In this document: in pieces, positions 34,601-43,138 of the stretch
Position numbering within the stretch: position 1 is the first letter of the stretch
Layout: every line of letters starts with the position of its first letter
NCBI GenBank assembly: GCA_963796705.1
Contig: CAWCMK010000001.1
Location: forward strand, 372,001-436,000
Source of the DNA: VRUE01 sp963796705
GTDB lineage: Bacteria > Actinomycetota > Thermoleophilia > Solirubrobacterales > 70-9
Direction: 5' to 3'
Length of the DNA stretch: 64,000 nucleotides
Made by a program: the position numbers and the translations under genes
The notes under the pieces: generated by a model
Database searches by the model: none
Told to the model about the DNA's origin: nothing
Seen by the model: the letters and a program-made list of their open reading frames with translations, nothing else

Positions 34601-34634
34601 CTAGATCTCAGAAGAACAAGGGGGAGGTTCTCCT

Positions 34635-35492
34635 ATGAGCGAGTTCACAGAATTGCGCGAGGTCCAGGGCCCATCCGCGCTGGGCGGCGGGACACGACGC
34701 TTTTTCAACTTGCTGTGGCTGATGGCCGTGACCGAATTCAGGCGTACCTACTTCGGCACGGTACTCGGCTACCTCTGGTCCCTTATCAGGCCCCTGGCCT
34801 TCTTCGGGGTCCTGCTCTTCGTCTTCACCCGGATCTTCAAAGTCGGTGCGCATCTGCACAACTACCCGGTGATCCTGCTGCTCGGAATCGTTCAGTTCAC
34901 CCTCTTCCAGGAAGCGACCACGACCGCGGTCACCTCGGTGCAGGCCCAGGAGGGCATCGTCCGCAAGACCCAGTTCCCGCGTCTGGTGATTCCGCTTTCG
35001 ACGGTCCTCACCGCCTTCTTCAACTTCTGCCTGAACCTGGTCGTGGTGTTCGCTTTCATCCTCGCCTGGGGCGTCTCCCCAACCTGGACGTGGCTGCTCT
35101 ATCCGTTCGCGGTCACCGCCCTGTTCATTCTCACAGTGGCCCTCAGCATGGCTCTCTCGGCGCTCTACGTCCGTTTCCGTGACATCTCGATCATCTGGAT
35201 AGTCGCCGCACAGATGCTCTTCTATGCGACCCCGATCCTCTATCCGCTAGGCGAAAAGGGGCTCAACGACCCAACGCTCGAAAAGTTCCTGATGATCAAC
35301 CCGCTTGCCGTGATCTTCGAGCAATGCCGGGTTTGGATCTTCAGCGAACCGCACGCCGTCGCCCCAACCGCCGCGGGTGCCGCCGGCGGCGTCCTGCACC
35401 TGCTTCCGGCGATGGCGATTTTCCTCGCGACGTGCGGCTTCGGGGCATGGGTCTTCAATCGCGAGGCGCCGCGGATAGCCGAGGACCTCTGA
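34635..35492 (+). CDS. wzm: ABC-2 type polysaccharide export permease Wzm
   Basis: 285 residues, the family norm, with six TM helices. RRTYFGTVLGYLWSLIRPL is the conserved coupling region, and VRKTQFPRLVIPLS and ALYVRFRDI are further landmarks. It should form the membrane channel for Wzt and move a lipid-linked glycan across the membrane. AAGGGGGAGG (34618-34627) lies 7 nt before the ATG. The IS110 element separates it from wzt, so it now depends on read-through or on a promoter within the element. Confidence 0.93.
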   Translation: MSEFTELREVQGPSALGGGTRRFFNLLWLMAVTEFRRTYFGTVLGYLWSLIRPLAFFGVLLFVFTRIFKVGAHLHNYPVILLLGIVQFTLFQEATTTAVTSVQAQEGIVRKTQFPRLVIPLSTVLTAFFNFCLNLVVVFAFILAWGVSPTWTWLLYPFAVTALFILTVALSMALSALYVRFRDISIIWIVAAQMLFYATPILYPLGEKGLNDPTLEKFLMINPLAVIFEQCRVWIFSEPHAVAPTAAGAAGGVLHLLPAMAIFLATCGFGAWVFNREAPRIAEDL

Positions 35493-35507
35493 GTAGACTC
35501 GGCTGCC

Positions 35508-35780
35508 GTGCCGAGCGAGGAGACTTCCACCGATGCCGCGCGGCCGAGCGCACCCGCAGGCCCGGCACAGCTTGCCAATGAACTGACCCGCGAACGACGC
35601 GAGGTCGCGCGATTGAGGGGGCTGCTGGTCGCGAGAGACGCGGAACTGGGCGCTGCCCGAGGCCGGCTCTTGGAGCTTGAAACCACCGTCAGGTGGGCGC
35701 TCGGGGCCGCGCGGCGGCTGCGAGCCCTCCCGCGCCGCCTCGCGAGCCTCCCGGGCGAGCTCCGCAAGCCGCGGAGCTAG
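35508..35780 (+). CDS. small coiled-coil protein upstream of a tandem GT2
   Basis: 90 residues with a GTG start at 35508, 15 bp after wzm. Residues 1-20 are polar and Ala/Pro rich. Residues about 22-62 form a continuous coiled coil with Leu heptads, followed by a basic Arg/Leu helix. Similar coiled coils often form the N terminus of surface-glycan glycosyltransferases; here it is a separate reading frame ending 5 nt before the GT2 start. It could be a partner subunit or the front half of a protein split by a frameshift. Confidence 0.6.
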   Translation: MPSEETSTDAARPSAPAGPAQLANELTRERREVARLRGLLVARDAELGAARGRLLELETTVRWALGAARRLRALPRRLASLPGELRKPRS

Positions 35781-35785
35781 CGAAT

Positions 35786-37432
35786 GTGACTCCGCGGTTC
35801 TCGATCCTCACGCCGGCCTGGGAAACACCGGCGCCAGTGCTGCGAGCGATGCTGCGCTCGGTGCGGCACCAACGACTCGAAGACTGGGAGCTGTGCCTGG
35901 TTGACGATGCGTCGGCCCAACCCCACGTGGCGGCGGAGCTCGAGGCGGCGGCCCGCCGCGATTCGCGCATCCGGGTACGGCACCGCGAGGATAACGGGGG
36001 CATCGTCGCCGCCTCCAACGACGCCCTCGAGATGGCCCGGGGAGAGTTCGTCGCCCTGCTCGACCACGACGACCGGCTCCACCCCGACGCTCTGGCGCTC
36101 GTCGCCGAGGCGCTCGACCGAGAGCCGCAGGCCGACTACCTCTACACCGACGAGGACAAGATCGGCTGGGGCGGATTTCACTCGGGACCCTTCTGCAAGC
36201 CCGACTGGTCTCCGGAGCGAATGCGGACCCAGATGTACACCTGCCACCTCAGCGTCTTCCGTCGCTCGCTGGTCGAGGAGCTCGGAGGGTTCGACCCCGA
36301 CTTCGAGGGCTCCCAGGACTGGGATCTGGTGCTGCGCGTCACCGAGAGGGCGAGGAAGGTGGTCCACCTACCCCGGGTCCTCTACCACTGGCGCACGCTC
36401 GAGACGTCCGCGGCCGGAGGCGGTGAAGAGGCCAAGCCCTGGGCATTTGAGGCGGGTCAGCGCGCGGTACAGGCTCACTGCGAACGCATCGGACTTCAGG
36501 CGAGTGTCGAACGCGACTTCGACATGCCCGGCGTCTATCACCTGCGCCCCGCGCTGAGGAGCGAACCGCGGGTGAGCATCGTGATTCCGACCAACGGACA
36601 GACGCGGGAGGTCCGCTACGAGACCGTGAGCCTTGTCGAGCACTGCGTCCGCAGCATCGTCGAGACGTCGACTTACTCGAATTACGAGATTGTCTGCGTC
36701 GCCGACTCCTCGACCGATGAGCCGGTAGTCGCCTCAATCGAGGCGGCTGCGGGCCAGCGCCTGCGCCTGGTTGATTTCGGCGATGAGTTCAACTTCTCCG
36801 CCAAGGTGAACCTCGGGGCCGAGAAGAGCGAGGGGGAACTGCTGCTCCTGCTAAACGACGACATGGAGGTCCTCACCCCGGAGTGGATCCAGCGGATGGT
36901 CATGTACGCGCAGCATCCGGGGATCGGCGCCGTCGGCTGCCGCCTCCTGTGGGAGGACGGGCGCCTGCAGCACGCGGGGGTGCTCTTCGAGAACGGCGGC
37001 CTGCCCGGCCACATCTATCGTGGCTTCCGCGGGGGTTACAAGGGATACGCGAACAACGCCCGCGTCGCACAGAACTACCTGGCGGTCACCGGCGCCTGCA
37101 TGATGACCCCCGCCTCCGCATTTAGGAAGGTGGGTGGGTTCTCCACCGAGCTGCCGGTCAACTACAACGACATGGACTATTGCCTGAAGCTCGGTGCCGA
37201 GGGGCTGCGGGTCGTCTATGACCCCGACACGGTCCTCTACCATTTCGAGTCCTCGAGCCGCTCCTCGGAAGACGTCGAGGACTGGGAGAAGGCGGCGCTG
37301 GTCGAGCGCTGGCTCGCGGTCACCGCCTCAGACCCATCCACGAACCCCTACCTCGTCCACGGGCTGCCCCGGTTGCGTGCCTACTTCGCATGGGCGAAGC
37401 GCCAGCCCCCGAATGCGCCTCTGCGGCGGTAG
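35786..37432 (+). CDS. tandem-domain GT2 glycosyltransferase
   Basis: 548 residues from the GTG at 35786. The first GT2 domain (about 1-230) has FSILTPAWETP, VDDASAQP, ALLDHDDRL and YTDEDKIGW. The second (about 255-520) has VSIVIPTNGQ, LLLLNDDMEV (metal site) and a GACMMTPASAF acceptor-side block. Two catalytic domains in one chain suggest the addition of two sugars or alternating linkages in a repeat unit. GGAG lies 10 nt upstream. It probably uses dTDP-rhamnose or a GDP-sugar made nearby. Confidence 0.9.
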   Translation: MTPRFSILTPAWETPAPVLRAMLRSVRHQRLEDWELCLVDDASAQPHVAAELEAAARRDSRIRVRHREDNGGIVAASNDALEMARGEFVALLDHDDRLHPDALALVAEALDREPQADYLYTDEDKIGWGGFHSGPFCKPDWSPERMRTQMYTCHLSVFRRSLVEELGGFDPDFEGSQDWDLVLRVTERARKVVHLPRVLYHWRTLETSAAGGGEEAKPWAFEAGQRAVQAHCERIGLQASVERDFDMPGVYHLRPALRSEPRVSIVIPTNGQTREVRYETVSLVEHCVRSIVETSTYSNYEIVCVADSSTDEPVVASIEAAAGQRLRLVDFGDEFNFSAKVNLGAEKSEGELLLLLNDDMEVLTPEWIQRMVMYAQHPGIGAVGCRLLWEDGRLQHAGVLFENGGLPGHIYRGFRGGYKGYANNARVAQNYLAVTGACMMTPASAFRKVGGFSTELPVNYNDMDYCLKLGAEGLRVVYDPDTVLYHFESSSRSSEDVEDWEKAALVERWLAVTASDPSTNPYLVHGLPRLRAYFAWAKRQPPNAPLRR

Positions 37433-37470
37433 TTGGCACCGGGGGGGTCCCTTCCTCATAAGGTGGACAG

Positions 37471-38631
37471 ATGCTGAGCCGCGACCAGGTCGTATCCGTC
37501 TACCGCCAGGTCCTCGGGCGCACTCCGAGCGATTCAGAGATCGCCGAACAGATGGCGGCCGGAACGCTCGACGACCTGCTGCGTACAGCACTCGACTCCG
37601 AGGAGTATTCGCTGAGGCTGCGTGAGGCCCGACAAGCATCCGGCGGCCCGGCCCTCGTGAACATCTTCCATTCCGATCTCGCAGATTGGGGGGTGCGACC
37701 GGGGACCCGCTCAGAGGACGGGATCGCGATCGTCGGTCACTGCGGGTGGCTATTCCTCTGCGGCGGGACGAATGCGAACCTCGAGCAGTACGTCGGCGCT
37801 GCCGAGATGCCGCGGCCGTGGCTGCAGGAATGGCGGGACGTGGTGCGGCAACGTGGGGCGCTCGCCGGCGAGCTGGGGGTGGCATCAGCCCTGCTTGTCG
37901 TGCCCGACAAGCTCGCGGCCTACGAGGAGCACTACCCCGAGGACCTGATGCGCGTCGGTCCCCGCCCGATCGAGCTGCTGCTGGACGCCGGGGACCTTCC
38001 GATCATCTACCCCCTGGAGGAGCTGCGGGCGCTGGCCGCCTCTGGCGAGGACGTCTATCTGCGCACCGATACGCACCTGACCTTCCGCGGCAACGAGCTC
38101 CTGTTCTCCGCGGTCTCGGAGGAGCTCGGGATCAAGAGGCCCCCGGATTTAAGCGAGCTGAGCTTTCGCTCTTACCCGATCGCGGGGGATCTTGGGGCCA
38201 AGTTCGAACCGCAGATCGTCAGTATCGTCACCGAGCCCGGCACCCTCCACCATGCCGAGATCGTCGAGGACAACCGCGAGGATATCGCGGCGGTCGAGGG
38301 GCACATCGGCACGCGTCGAGTCTTCCGCAACGAGCGATCACCGGATCCCCGGGTGCTGGTCGTGTTCGGCGATTCGTTCGGCTTTGCCGCTCCCTACTAC
38401 CAGGGCTTGTCATGGTTTCTCGCACAGGTCTTCCGCGAGGTGCATTTCGTCTGGGTTCCCTTTGGCTGGGACTCCGGCTACTTGCGTGAGGCGAGCGCCG
38501 AGGCGGTCCTTGTCCAAGGGGCAGAGCGCTTCGTCGGGCGAGTACCGCACATCGAAGTCGATGCCTCGCGACTCAGCGAGGAGACCCTGCGGCGTAAGCA
38601 ACCGGTCGCCGTCGAGCGCGTTTTCGACTGA
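37471..38631 (+). CDS. AlgX/AlgJ-like SGNH-fold protein (putative glycan acyltransferase)
   Basis: 386 residues. Residues 1-55 resemble a DUF4214-like helical module (VYRQVLGRTPSDSEI). The rest carries the AlgX/AlgJ signature pair: Asp200-x-His202 in RTDTHLTFRGNELL and Ser302 in VFGDSFGF. In that family these are the catalytic residues for O-acetylation of exported polysaccharide. Unlike AlgX it has no signal peptide, so it may be cytoplasmic or peripheral and modify the glycan before export. No MBOAT acetyl donor is in the window. Confidence 0.75.
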   Translation: MLSRDQVVSVYRQVLGRTPSDSEIAEQMAAGTLDDLLRTALDSEEYSLRLREARQASGGPALVNIFHSDLADWGVRPGTRSEDGIAIVGHCGWLFLCGGTNANLEQYVGAAEMPRPWLQEWRDVVRQRGALAGELGVASALLVVPDKLAAYEEHYPEDLMRVGPRPIELLLDAGDLPIIYPLEELRALAASGEDVYLRTDTHLTFRGNELLFSAVSEELGIKRPPDLSELSFRSYPIAGDLGAKFEPQIVSIVTEPGTLHHAEIVEDNREDIAAVEGHIGTRRVFRNERSPDPRVLVVFGDSFGFAAPYYQGLSWFLAQVFREVHFVWVPFGWDSGYLREASAEAVLVQGAERFVGRVPHIEVDASRLSEETLRRKQPVAVERVFD

Positions 38632-38752
38632 CCAGTATCTGCTCCGGCTTTGCGGGATTCCGCGGATCTGTCATCGCTCTGACCATGGCGACGTTCCTGC
38701 ATCTCGCGATAGACCACCATAATTCGCCGCGACACAGTCGGAGGCGCAACTG

Positions 38753-41700
38753 TTGAACATCTGCACGATCATCGCGAAAAATTACGTCGCCTACGCGCGC
38801 GTCCTTGCTGAGTCGTTCCTTGCGATTCATCCCCGGGGCAGTTGCAGCGTCCTAGTGATCGACGATCCGAACGACTACATAGAGGCGACCAAGGAGCCCT
38901 TCGAGCTGCTCACCCTCGATCAGATCGGCCTGCCAGATGCCGAACGTATGGCCGCCTACTACGACGTGATGGAGCTCTCCACCGCGGTCAAGCCGTGGCT
39001 CCTTCGAACCCTGCTCGAGAGACCCGGCATCGACACCGTCGCCTATCTCGATCCCGACATCCGGATCTTCGCTTCGCTGGAGGAGATCGAGCGCCGGGCC
39101 CGCGAGCACCAGGTCGTCCTCACGCCTCATTTCACCGCACCGCTGCCCCGCGACGGGCGCAAGCCGAGCGAAGAGGACATCCTCATCGCCGGCGCCTACA
39201 ACCTCGGCTTCATCGCGATGCGAGACGGGGAGACCGCCGCCCGGCTGCTCGACTGGTGGTCAGAGCGCCTCGAGACCGACTGCCTTAACGAACCCGAGGA
39301 GGGACGCTTCGTCGACCAGCGCTGGATCGACCTCGCACCGGGCCTCTGGCCGGGGATCGACGTGCTGCGCGATACGAGCTTCAACATCGCCTACTGGAAC
39401 CTCCCAACTCGCGACCTAGAGGACGACGGCGAGGGCGGCTACCGGGTGGACGGGCAACCGCTGCGCTTCTTCCATTTCAGCGGCTTTGACCCGCGCCGCC
39501 CGACCGAGCTGAGCCGGCACCAGAATCGGGTTCGGGTCGACGTGGATCCGGCACTGACGCGGATCTGCGCCGAATATGCAAAGGAACTTCTCGGCCACGG
39601 CTACCGGGAGGCGATTGAATGGCCCTACGGCTGGAGCACGCTTCCCAACGGGGTGCACCTGGACCGCGCCGCCCGCCGCGTCTTTCGCGATCGGTTCGCG
39701 GCGGGAAACCTCAACGGCTCGATCTTCAGTCCCCAAGGGGCGGAGCACTTCACCGGCCAGCTGAAGCAGAGCGCCACCGTCCGCGGCCGTCCCAACGGCC
39801 TCAATCGCTACGCGAAGGCGCTGTGGGAGACGCGGGAGGACTTCCGGCGGGCCTTCCCCAGCATCGACGGCGACAACGGACCCGCCTATGTCGAGTGGCT
39901 GCACTCGATCGCCGGCGACGCGGGGCTCGACGTCGAGCTGCTGCCAGCGTCCTCGGTCTCGGCCAATGGCGATGGTTTCGGTGCCTCTCGCAAGCCGCCC
40001 GTGGTGAAGCCGGGGCTCAACGTTGTCGGCTATCTGAGCTCCGAGCGGGGCGTCGGCGAGGCGGCGCGCCAGATTCTCGCGGCGCTCCGCACCGCGGAAC
40101 TACCCGTTGCGACGATCGACTCGCCCACCGAGCCCAAGCAGATCTCCGAGGAGCTGGCGAAGCTGGCCGACGAGGACCAGCCCTATGACTTCAACCTGCT
40201 CTGCGTCAACGCCGACATGCTGCCGGTCCTCGCGACCGCCCTGGGCCCCCGCTTCTTCGAAGCCCGCCACTCGACGGGCCTGTGGTTCTGGGAGGTCTCC
40301 CACTTCCCGGAGCACTGGCACCACGCCTTCGACTACGTCGACGAAGTCTGGGTCGCCTCCGAGCACGTCGCCGAGGCGCTCCGTCCCCACTCCCCGACCC
40401 CGGTGCACACGATTCGCACCCCGATCGTCCCCGGAACGCCGAACCGGGCGAGCCGCGCTGAGCTGGGAATGCCGGAGGGCTTCTGCTTCCTGTTCCTGTT
40501 TGACTACCGCAGCGTCTTTCGCCGCAAGAACCCGCTGGGACTCGTCGACGCCTTCTGCCGAGCATTCGAGCCCGGCTCGGGACCGTCCCTGGTCATCAAG
40601 TCAATCTGCGGAGAGGATTTCCAGGCCGAGCGCCAGGCGCTCGCCGATGCCGTCGCAAAGCGTCCCGAAATCCATCTGATCGAGGACACGATCACCACCG
40701 GGATGAAGAACGCGATGGTCGCCGGCTGCGATGCCTATATATCCCTGCACCGCTCCGAGGGACTGGGCCTGACGATGGGCGAAGCGATGTACTTCGGCAA
40801 GCCGGTGATCGCCACCGCCTACTCGGGCAACCTCGACTTCATGACCGAGGCAAACAGCTTCCTCGTGCCCCACACGATGGTCGAGATCGGCCCCGGTGCG
40901 GACCCCTACCCTGCCGACAGGCACTGGGCCGAGCCGGACCTCGACCGAGCCGCCGAGCTGATGCGGGAGGTGTTTGAGAACCCCGCGGCCGCGGCCCGCC
41001 GGGGGCGACGGGCCGCCGAGGACATCCGCCGGACGCACTCCCGGATCGCCTCTGGGGAATCGATTGCACGGCGGATGGAGGAGGTTAGACGGACGCGCCT
41101 GACCCGCCGGCTCGAGCGGCCAAGCCCCGCCCAGGCGGCGGCTGGTGCGCCAAGCGGGCGGGGCCACCTGGAGCACCTGCTCCGCTTCCCAGAACCGCCA
41201 CCCAGGCGCGGCGCCGGCCGGCTGGCGAGGTCGGCAAAGCGCCTCTACATGCGCCTGCTGCGCCCCTACGCGATGCACCAGCGCCAGATCGACGTCAGCA
41301 TCTCCGAGTCGCTGGACGAAGTGCGCGAGGTTCTCCGGGAAGCGCTGCGGATGGATGTCGAGAGCGAGGAGGCGCTGCGGCGGCTCGAGCGGCAGGCCAG
41401 AAAGGCTGACGATCTTGTGCGCGCCGCGGCCGCCGAGCCCTTCATGGCCGGCGACCTGCTCAGACGCAGGAGCCACCCGGTGCTCGGCTCGACGATCGGC
41501 TTCCGCAGCTCACGTGGGAGCATGGAGGGCGAGGGCTATCGCGGCTTCGAGGACCTCTTCCGCGGCCCCGAGGAGATGATCCGCCATCGCCAGCGGGTCT
41601 ACCTCGACCTGCTCACCGAACGGGGGCCGGTGCTCGACGCCGGCTGCGGCAGGGGCGAGTTCCTCGACCTGCTCGCCGAGCTGGGGATCGAGCGGCGTGG

Positions 41701-42157
41701 CGTCGACCTCGACGCCGGCATGGTCGCGCGGTGCCGGGAAAAGGGACATGACGAGGTCGAACAGGGAGACGTCGTCGAGGTCCTCGAGCGCACTCCGGAG
41801 GGCTCGCTGGGTGCGGTCTTCAGCGCCCAGGTGATCGAGCACCTCGACTTCCCCCGTCTACAGCGCTTCCTCGAGCTGAGCCGCTCGCGTCTGCGGCCCG
41901 GCGGACTGCTGATCGCCGAGACCGTCAACCCCCACTCGGCGAGAGCTCTGAAGGCCTTCTGGGTGGATCCCTCTCACAGGCACCCGCTGTTCCCAGAGAC
42001 AATGCTCAGCCTCTGCGCGCTCGCCGGCTTCGCCGCCGGGGACGTGTTCGCGCCGCTTGGCTCGGGCGAATGGGAGATCGATCGGACCAGGGTGGGCGAG
42101 TACGCGGTTATCGCCCGAGCCCCCGACGAGGATTCTGAGGGAGCGCTAGGCGGTTGA
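38753..42157 (+). CDS. three-domain fusion: GT8-like, GT4 and SAM methyltransferase
   Basis: 1134 residues with a TTG start behind GGAGG (38740-38744). Residues 1-270 form a nucleotide-diphospho-sugar transferase domain with AYLDPDIRIF (DxD site). Residues about 420-790 form a GT4 domain with EGLGLTMGEAMYFGKPVIA. A helical, Arg-rich linker (about 790-920) may be a coiled coil. Residues about 960-1110 are a class I methyltransferase (VLDAGCGRGEFLDLL, VFSAQVIEHLDF). Methyl end-capping by such fusions is a known way to fix glycan length before Wzt recognition. The target sugars are unknown. It is convergent with gmd, overlapping by 12 bp. Confidence 0.88.
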   Translation: MNICTIIAKNYVAYARVLAESFLAIHPRGSCSVLVIDDPNDYIEATKEPFELLTLDQIGLPDAERMAAYYDVMELSTAVKPWLLRTLLERPGIDTVAYLDPDIRIFASLEEIERRAREHQVVLTPHFTAPLPRDGRKPSEEDILIAGAYNLGFIAMRDGETAARLLDWWSERLETDCLNEPEEGRFVDQRWIDLAPGLWPGIDVLRDTSFNIAYWNLPTRDLEDDGEGGYRVDGQPLRFFHFSGFDPRRPTELSRHQNRVRVDVDPALTRICAEYAKELLGHGYREAIEWPYGWSTLPNGVHLDRAARRVFRDRFAAGNLNGSIFSPQGAEHFTGQLKQSATVRGRPNGLNRYAKALWETREDFRRAFPSIDGDNGPAYVEWLHSIAGDAGLDVELLPASSVSANGDGFGASRKPPVVKPGLNVVGYLSSERGVGEAARQILAALRTAELPVATIDSPTEPKQISEELAKLADEDQPYDFNLLCVNADMLPVLATALGPRFFEARHSTGLWFWEVSHFPEHWHHAFDYVDEVWVASEHVAEALRPHSPTPVHTIRTPIVPGTPNRASRAELGMPEGFCFLFLFDYRSVFRRKNPLGLVDAFCRAFEPGSGPSLVIKSICGEDFQAERQALADAVAKRPEIHLIEDTITTGMKNAMVAGCDAYISLHRSEGLGLTMGEAMYFGKPVIATAYSGNLDFMTEANSFLVPHTMVEIGPGADPYPADRHWAEPDLDRAAELMREVFENPAAAARRGRRAAEDIRRTHSRIASGESIARRMEEVRRTRLTRRLERPSPAQAAAGAPSGRGHLEHLLRFPEPPPRRGAGRLARSAKRLYMRLLRPYAMHQRQIDVSISESLDEVREVLREALRMDVESEEALRRLERQARKADDLVRAAAAEPFMAGDLLRRRSHPVLGSTIGFRSSRGSMEGEGYRGFEDLFRGPEEMIRHRQRVYLDLLTERGPVLDAGCGRGEFLDLLAELGIERRGVDLDAGMVARCREKGHDEVEQGDVVEVLERTPEGSLGAVFSAQVIEHLDFPRLQRFLELSRSRLRPGGLLIAETVNPHSARALKAFWVDPSHRHPLFPETMLSLCALAGFAAGDVFAPLGSGEWEIDRTRVGEYAVIARAPDEDSEGALGG

Positions 42158-43129
42158 GACCGGGCTGCCTTCGCCGAGCAGGGCCAGATCGGCGTCGACC
42201 ATCGTCTTGACCAAATGCTCGAAATCCATCGTCGGCTCCCAGCCGAGCTCCTCGCGCGCCTTGGTGGGGTCGGCGATCAGCAGGTCGACCTCTGCCGGGC
42301 GCATGAAGGCGGGGTCTTCACGCACGTATTGGCCCGGGTCGAGGTCGAGGTAGGAGAAGGCGATATTGACCAGGTCATCGACCGAGTGATCGACCCCCGT
42401 CCCGACCACGTAGTCGGCGGGCTCGCCGTGCTGCAGCATCCGCCACATCGCGTCGACGAAATCGGGCGCGTAGCCCCAGTCGCGCCTTGAGTCGCGGTTG
42501 CCCAAGGCCAGCTCCGAGGCGAGGCCGAGCTTGATCGCAGCGGCCGTGTGGGTGATCTTGCGGGTGACGAACTCAAGGCTGCGGCGCGGGCTCTCGTGGT
42601 TGAAGAGGATCCCCGAGCATGCGAAGAGCCCGTAGCTCTCGCGGTAGTTGACGGTTATGAAGTGCGCGTAGACCTTGGCGACGCCGTAGGGGCTCCGCGG
42701 ATAGAAGGGAGTCAGCTCGTTCTGCGGCGTTTCCCTCACCTTGCCGAACATCTCGCTGGAGGATGCCTGGTAGAAGCGCGCCTCGGGGCAGACTTCTCGC
42801 ATCGCCTCGAGCATCCGCGTCACCCCCAACCCGGTGAACTCGGCGGTCAGCGTTGGCTGGTTCCACGAGGCTCCGACGAAGGACATCGCCGCGAGGTTGT
42901 AAATCTCTTCGGGCTCACTGGCTCGCAGCACATCGCCCAGTGAGCGTTGGTCCAGGAGGTCGCCGGTGTGGATCGTTATCCGGTCTCTGATTCCCTCGAG
43001 GCGCTGGTGATTCTCACTAGAGAGCCGACGCACCATCCCGTGCACCTCATAGCCCTTGTCGAGGAGCAGTTCGGCCAGGTAGCTGCCGTCCTGGCCGGTG
43101 ATTCCGGTGATCAGCGCGCGGCGCGACAC
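42146..43129 (-). CDS. gmd: GDP-mannose 4,6-dehydratase-type enzyme
   Basis: 327 residues. TGITGQDGSYLAELLLDKGYEVHG is the diagnostic Gmd NAD site; SSSEMFG and SPYGVAKVYAHF hold the Ser/Thr-Glu and Tyr-x3-Lys active site. It makes GDP-4-keto-6-deoxy sugars. Since the minus-strand block upstream encodes a GDP-heptose pathway, its substrate may be GDP-manno-heptose rather than GDP-mannose; sequence alone cannot decide. No fucose synthase (WcaG) is apparent next to it. Confidence 0.88.
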   Translation of the reverse strand: MSRRALITGITGQDGSYLAELLLDKGYEVHGMVRRLSSENHQRLEGIRDRITIHTGDLLDQRSLGDVLRASEPEEIYNLAAMSFVGASWNQPTLTAEFTGLGVTRMLEAMREVCPEARFYQASSSEMFGKVRETPQNELTPFYPRSPYGVAKVYAHFITVNYRESYGLFACSGILFNHESPRRSLEFVTRKITHTAAAIKLGLASELALGNRDSRRDWGYAPDFVDAMWRMLQHGEPADYVVGTGVDHSVDDLVNIAFSYLDLDPGQYVREDPAFMRPAEVDLLIADPTKAREELGWEPTMDFEHLVKTMVDADLALLGEGSPVSTA

Positions 43130-43138
43130 CGCTCAAGC

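Larger units (their letters stand above)
33134..34617 (-). mobile_element. IS110-family insertion sequence
   Basis: About 1484 bp, counting one copy of a two-base core (AC on the plus strand at 33132-33133 and 34616-34617). It has the IS110-group layout: transposase on the minus strand, a very short 3' end (8 bp from stop to core) and a 260-bp non-coding 5' end, with no long terminal inverted repeats. Joining the flanks gives wzt TGA, GAC, AAGGGGGAGG, then wzm ATG after 20 nt in all, a sensible operon junction with a strong ribosome site. The right boundary is inferred from that reconstruction; the left one from the guide matches. Confidence 0.72.

Noticed and set aside
35193..35507. Frameshift in wzm suggested by an overlapping open frame
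   Set aside because: The 285-codon wzm frame is full length with all six TM helices; the other frame is a shadow.
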